The notes below the pieces were generated by a model, which worked only from the letters and a program-made list of their open reading frames with translations, was not told where the DNA came from and did no database searches. A stretch of DNA of 64,000 nt from Desulfopila aestuarii DSM 18488 (GTDB lineage: Bacteria > Desulfobacterota > Desulfobulbia > Desulfobulbales > Desulfocapsaceae). Below are positions 61,126 through 64,000 of the stretch, piece by piece; the first letter of the stretch is position 1; the number at the start of each line of letters is the position of its first letter. Made by a program: the position numbers and the translations under genes. The stretch spans positions 366,917 through 430,916 of the forward strand of contig NZ_FRFE01000001.1 in the NCBI RefSeq assembly GCF_900143695.1, written 5' to 3'.

Positions 61126-62262
61126 ATGTCCAAAATCACTTCAAAGCTTGTCAGTTCCGCTCGTCCTTCATCTTCAGAGTATTTCATCCGTGACAGTGAA
61201 CTGAAGGGGTTCGCACTGCGGGTCTTTCCTTCTGGGACCATCAAATACCTCGCCGAGGTTTGGCACGAAGGCAAATCGCATAGGAAAACCTTGGGGTCTC
61301 ATCCGGTGCTGACGCTTCAGGACGCAAGGAAACAGGCTCTTGCTTTCATCCGGGATGTTCAGTCAGGTCAACGAGAGGAGAGTCGGAAAGCCAAGGTGAC
61401 CTTGGGGGATCTGTTCAAGGATTACACCAAGGGCGACCGCCTCAAGCCCGGCACCTTAAAGAACCACACGCAGGTCGTTCGGTTCTATCTCAAGGACTGG
61501 ATAGATAAGCCTGTGACCTCTATCACCAAGGAGATGGTCGAGAAGCTGTTCTTTCAGATCAGAGACTATGGCGTTCATGAGGGAAAACCGACCTACTCAC
61601 AGGCAACAAAGACCATGAGGATACTGTCGGCGTTGATGAACTATGCCTGTGCCGATGAACTCATTGAGAACAACCCTGTGACCGTTCTGAAGCTCAAACG
61701 CATCGACCGGAGCATCATCAAGCGGGAGCATTACCTGAAAGCCGAGGAGGTCAGGAGACTGCTCCAGGTCACCCGTAACGAGACACACCCTATGACCCTT
61801 GCTGTTCACTTGATGCTCTACACTGGTCTTAGGAAGAACGAGGCGCTACGGTTGAAATGGGAGGATATCGAGACGGTCAATGACGTGTCTTGCATCGTCA
61901 TCCGGGATACCAAGAACTGCAGGCCGCATTATCTGCCTATCACGCCAGTCATTAATGAGATTCTCAAGAAGGCCAGTAATGGTTCTATGTACGTTTTCTC
62001 TTCTCCCCAGCATAGTGACCGCCATTTAGTAGATGAGAGGCCCACCTTGAAACGATTGTCAAAGGCTATAGGGGTTGTTTTTAAATGTCATGATCTGCGC
62101 AGGACGTTCGCTACAAGAGCTTCTGAAGCTGGTGTTGACTTTCTCATGGTGAAGAGGCTCCTTAACCACAAGAGCAATGACATCACTGCTCAGTACATCC
62201 AGTGGAACTCAAAGCAGAACCTACTCGTAATGAGAGATGCACTAGCACGGGTTGAGTATTGA
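61126..62262 (+). CDS. Tyrosine recombinase (tRNA-targeting integrase)
   Basis: 378 residues from ATG 61126, eight bases from GAGGAG; ATG 61120 is also in frame but too close to that site. An N-terminal arm-binding domain of the P4/DUF4102 type (DSELKGFALRVFPSGTIKYL and HRKTLGSHPVLTLQDARKQA) is followed by a core-binding domain (about 90-190). The catalytic domain carries R236 (YTGLRKNEALRLKW), H322-x-x-R325 (HDLRRTFATR) and nucleophile Y357 (HKSNDITAQYIQWN). It should integrate and excise the element at tRNA-Leu. It lies 140 bases from the tRNA 3' end, the usual layout for genomic islands. Confidence 0.95.
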   Translation: MSKITSKLVSSARPSSSEYFIRDSELKGFALRVFPSGTIKYLAEVWHEGKSHRKTLGSHPVLTLQDARKQALAFIRDVQSGQREESRKAKVTLGDLFKDYTKGDRLKPGTLKNHTQVVRFYLKDWIDKPVTSITKEMVEKLFFQIRDYGVHEGKPTYSQATKTMRILSALMNYACADELIENNPVTVLKLKRIDRSIIKREHYLKAEEVRRLLQVTRNETHPMTLAVHLMLYTGLRKNEALRLKWEDIETVNDVSCIVIRDTKNCRPHYLPITPVINEILKKASNGSMYVFSSPQHSDRHLVDERPTLKRLSKAIGVVFKCHDLRRTFATRASEAGVDFLMVKRLLNHKSNDITAQYIQWNSKQNLLVMRDALARVEY

Positions 62263-62326
62263 TGAAAAGGATAGATTGTATTGCTACCTAGTCTGCATCT
62301 ACAGGTACGTTCTGGCACTAGCTACA

Positions 62327-62353
62327 AGATGCAGGAGAGGCAAGCTGTCCTAG
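62327..62353. repeat. 27-bp direct repeat, copy 1
   Basis: Identical to 62425-62451. Begins AGATGCAGGAGAGGC and ends TGTCCTAG. The copies are 98 bases apart, in the CTAG-rich part of the element. Confidence 0.85.
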
Positions 62354-62424
62354 CTTACTTACCTCTAACCTGTTGGCTACTGCCAACTGGCTCCATGCAA
62401 TGGAAAGCTCTATCTAGTTCTAGT

Positions 62425-62451
62425 AGATGCAGGAGAGGCAAGCTGTCCTAG
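62425..62451. repeat. 27-bp direct repeat, copy 2
   Basis: Exact copy of 62327-62353. The next sequence, GAACGTACTAGAGAGTACTA (from 62451), starts another repeat family (also at 62571). Confidence 0.85.
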
Positions 62452-62591
62452 AACGTACTAGAGAGTACTAGAGATACTTGGTTGTATAGAGAGCTTAGTA
62501 CCCTACCTACTTACGTACTTAGGTAGGGTTTCTATAAAGAGTGTAACCAAGAGAGTACTAGAGAATAGTAGAACGTACTAGAGAGTGCTAG
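62451..62591. repeat. CTAG-rich short direct repeats around GTACTAGAGAG
   Basis: GAACGTACTAGAGAGT occurs at 62451 and 62571, and GAGAGTACTAGAGA at 62461 and 62551. Between them lies an inverted repeat, ACCCTACCTA/TAGGTAGGGT (62500-62509 and 62520-62529). CTAG is usually rare in proteobacterial DNA, so the density is striking. Confidence 0.8.
62500..62529. terminator. 10-bp hairpin downstream of the integrase
   Basis: ACCCTACCTA pairs perfectly with TAGGTAGGGT, with a ten-base loop. A short T-stretch (TTTCTATA) follows. It could end the integrase transcript, 240 bases downstream, or be part of the repeat structure. Confidence 0.4.
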
Positions 62592-62755
62592 TAGATGCAT
62601 AGAGGTAAGCTGCTCTCCATCCTGCATCTTGGCATCTTGCTGCCATAGAACGTTCCAGCACTCTCTGGCACTTAGCTTCCTTAGAAGCATAAAGAATTTA
62701 AAACAAGCAGGGAGACCTGCACACCTTCGCTCAGGATCAGCCATCCTGGGCGACT

Positions 62756-62817
62756 CAAGCCTGCCATCCTTGGCTACGCCAAGCCTGTCATTCTTGCTAC
62801 GCCAAGTCTGTCAATGA
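62756..62817. repeat. Tandem repeat of about 23-24 bp, 2.7 copies
   Basis: Units begin CAAGCCTGCCATCCTTGGCT, CAAGCCTGTCATTCTTGCTA and CAAGTCTGTCAATGA, at 62756, 62780 and 62803. The copies diverge slightly. No coding frame or known element is associated. Confidence 0.7.
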
Positions 62818-62854
62818 TCCAGAAGCTCGGCGCACGAATCATCATGGCTGGTAC

Positions 62855-62869
62855 AGGATGTACAGTCCT
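62855..62869. repeat. 15-bp palindromic repeat, copy 1
   Basis: AGGATGTACAGTCCT; the inner TGTACA is a perfect palindrome and the outer AGGA/TCCT ends pair. An identical copy lies at 63032-63046. The spacing of 177 bases suggests paired protein-binding sites such as iterons or an operator pair. Confidence 0.6.
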
Positions 62870-63031
62870 AGATATGGGCCAGAATGGGATGGATGTAGCA
62901 GAATTTCCAGGGTATCCCTTTCTAAGGATTCTGTCTAGAACATACTGTAATTATTAGAATAAAATAGGCGACTGCGCACATCGTTTGCGCATTAAGTGTG
63001 AAATAGTTGTTAGGCGCATCGAGCCCCATCT

Positions 63032-63046
63032 AGGATGTACAGTCCT
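63032..63046. repeat. 15-bp palindromic repeat, copy 2
   Basis: Exact copy of 62855-62869 (AGGATGTACAGTCCT). It lies 123 bases before the end of the minus-strand gene at 63169. Confidence 0.6.
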
Positions 63047-63168
63047 GCCAGGAGCGCCTGAGAGCCATATAGGTGCAACGGAACTCGCTCTCTGTATTTC
63101 TTTAAGACGTAGCCCTATCGGCTCGCTATGGAGCTGCTAGGGCCAGAATGGGCAAGATGCAGAGAGGA

Positions 63169-63942
63169 TCAGATAGAGGCTATCCAGTCCTCCAGGAGCT
63201 TCCGCATTCTTGGATTGACGATCATTATTTTGATTGGCTCTCCCTTCCTGATAGCAGAGCGCCATATGAATTGCAGGAGAGATGATAGAGCGTGCTCATC
63301 TTCATTCATCACCATTCCATGCTTGCTTAGGTGCTTAGGTAGAGCAGGATGAAAGCAGACATTGCAGAGGTATACTATAAAGTTCCTGCCTGCATAGTCG
63401 TTAGTCCCTTTACAGTTCCATGGAACATGCTGGGTAGGGCCACCCTTCTTGTACGTAGCGTAGCCTTTGATACCTATGTGCTTGCCCTTACCATTTGCTC
63501 TGGCATCTTTATAACTAGATGGGCACGTCCACATAACATCCTCCCTAGGCACCTTATGCGTACGCTTCAGGCTGTCACCTATAGAGTTTCGTATCTTCAA
63601 GAGAGTTCCAGGTGTAGCCTTGTCGTACCAGCTCATGCTGAGTGAGTATTTGGAATCTGTTTCTGCCGTAACTCCTCTAGGTGCATCTACCAAGGTGATC
63701 AGCTCCTTGGCCTTCTCAGCTATTTCCTTCTGTCTATCAGGGTCTGGCTTCTCTATCCTGTACTTAATTCCATTGAGCTTAAAGAATGCTGCCATGTCTG
63801 AATGCTCGAACCGATAGGTCAGGATGGTATAGCTCCTTGCAACTCGAAAGAATCCAGCAGGGATAGTCCAGACAAAGAAGAGGAACTTAGCATCTTCGAG
63901 ATTACCATGAGTTATAGTCAAATCTGGTGTTTGAAGAATCAT
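63169..63942 (-). CDS. Unrecognised protein of the integrated element
   Basis: 257 residues. No family is recognised. The N-terminal 50 residues are aromatic-rich. The middle is Lys-rich (RQKEIAEKAKELITLVDAPR). A C-terminal segment (DEHALSSLLQFIWRSAIRKG, then KIMIVNPRMRKLLEDWI) is well organised and could be a nucleic-acid-binding helix set. Cysteines occur at WTCPSSYK, WNCKG and YLCNVCFH, the last a CxxC. The start at 63942 lies two bases after an upstream stop, so it is probably coupled; an internal Met at 63795 is an alternative start. Its codon choice and composition differ from the chromosome. Confidence 0.6.
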   Translation of the reverse strand: MILQTPDLTITHGNLEDAKFLFFVWTIPAGFFRVARSYTILTYRFEHSDMAAFFKLNGIKYRIEKPDPDRQKEIAEKAKELITLVDAPRGVTAETDSKYSLSMSWYDKATPGTLLKIRNSIGDSLKRTHKVPREDVMWTCPSSYKDARANGKGKHIGIKGYATYKKGGPTQHVPWNCKGTNDYAGRNFIVYLCNVCFHPALPKHLSKHGMVMNEDEHALSSLLQFIWRSAIRKGEPIKIMIVNPRMRKLLEDWIASI

Positions 63943-63944
63943 TC

Positions 63945-64000
63945 TTAGATATTGACCACCCTGGTCAGCTCACCTTCTTTTACTGGTTCAACCCTCTCGC
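63945..64000 (-). CDS. C-terminal end of an upstream element gene (partial)
   Basis: Eighteen in-frame codons (ending VKEGELTRVVNI) read on the minus strand to a TAA at 63945-63947, two bases before the next start. This tight spacing suggests one operon. The rest of the gene lies beyond the window, so its identity is unknown. Confidence 0.45.
   Translation of the reverse strand, partial: ERVEPVKEGELTRVVNI

Larger units (their letters stand above)
62263..63168. other. Non-coding, repeat-rich stretch of the integrated element
   Basis: 906 bases without a credible gene. The first 330 bases are packed with CTAG tetranucleotides and direct repeats; farther right are a tandem repeat (62756-62817) and two copies of a 15-base palindromic repeat (62855 and 63032). 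Open frames here (for example 62629-62817) are short and lack ribosome sites. Base composition differs from the chromosome to the left. Confidence 0.6.

Noticed and set aside
62263..63168. Possible CRISPR array in the repeat-rich part of the element
   Set aside because: Repeats are irregular in length and spacing, there are no spacers of constant size, and no cas genes are visible.

Overview
This 64 kb window looks like the chromosome of a Gram-negative, probably marine or sediment-dwelling member of the Desulfobacterota, most likely near the Desulfobulbales. That placement is inference. It rests on moderate GC, LptA/LptB next to sigma-54, an arg-dap cluster of deltaproteobacterial type, a TRAP system with a TatT lipoprotein, a proteobacterial dedicated sortase system, and a gene that appears to use UGA as selenocysteine. 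Almost everything from 1 to 60.8 kb reads as ordinary, densely packed core chromosome. From about 60.9 kb the sequence is an integrated element at a tRNA-Leu gene.

Layout. 1-6.9 kb (minus): a Bat (aerotolerance-type) operon in the order MoxR ATPase, DUF58, small membrane protein, BatA, a BatB-BatC fusion, and BatD (cut by the window edge). 7.35-10.7 kb (plus): a repeat-type protein translationally coupled to an HD-GYP protein, ending in a strong terminator. 10.8-15.5 kb: MscS-type channel, AI-2E-family permease, dienoyl-CoA isomerase-like crotonase. 15.6-17.5 kb (minus): a two-gene operon of a rhodanese-ferritin-like protein whose catalytic Cys is replaced by an in-frame UGA, followed by a SelD-fusion-type flavoprotein. 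17.7-25.5 kb: GGDEF/EAL protein, molybdopterin-domain-like secreted protein, a HAD/XdhC/diaminopropionate ammonia-lyase operon, a TPR-methyltransferase and a C_GCAxxG_C_C protein. 26-32.7 kb: LysR regulator, then the sortase system (histidine kinase and response regulator on minus; VIT/VWA substrate and class GN sortase on plus). 32.8-41 kb: glycosyltransferase, two secreted proteins, an amino-acid-type binding protein, hypoxanthine phosphoribosyltransferase, DUF423, and a PAS kinase coupled to a FIST sensor. 41.1-44.9 kb: a TRAP operon (TatT, DctP, DctQ, DctM). 45.1-48.8 kb: WYL regulator, RpoN, LptB, LptA. 49.2-60.8 kb (plus): argB-argD, argG-argH, fibronectin-III lipoprotein, dapF-dapA-dapB-folK, a small YHS-like protein, transaldolase and a lytic transglycosylase.

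60.9-64 kb: tRNA-Leu(CAA) is followed directly by a tyrosine recombinase, a 900-base non-coding stretch packed with CTAG-rich direct repeats, and a minus-strand operon of unrecognised genes running to the window end. The other attachment site is not in the window.

The most interesting single item is the probable selenocysteine-containing rhodanese-ferritin fusion (16707-17531). A routine annotation would split it into two genes or call it a pseudogene, yet both halves form one continuous protein and a well-placed SECIS-like hairpin follows the UGA by 11 nucleotides.
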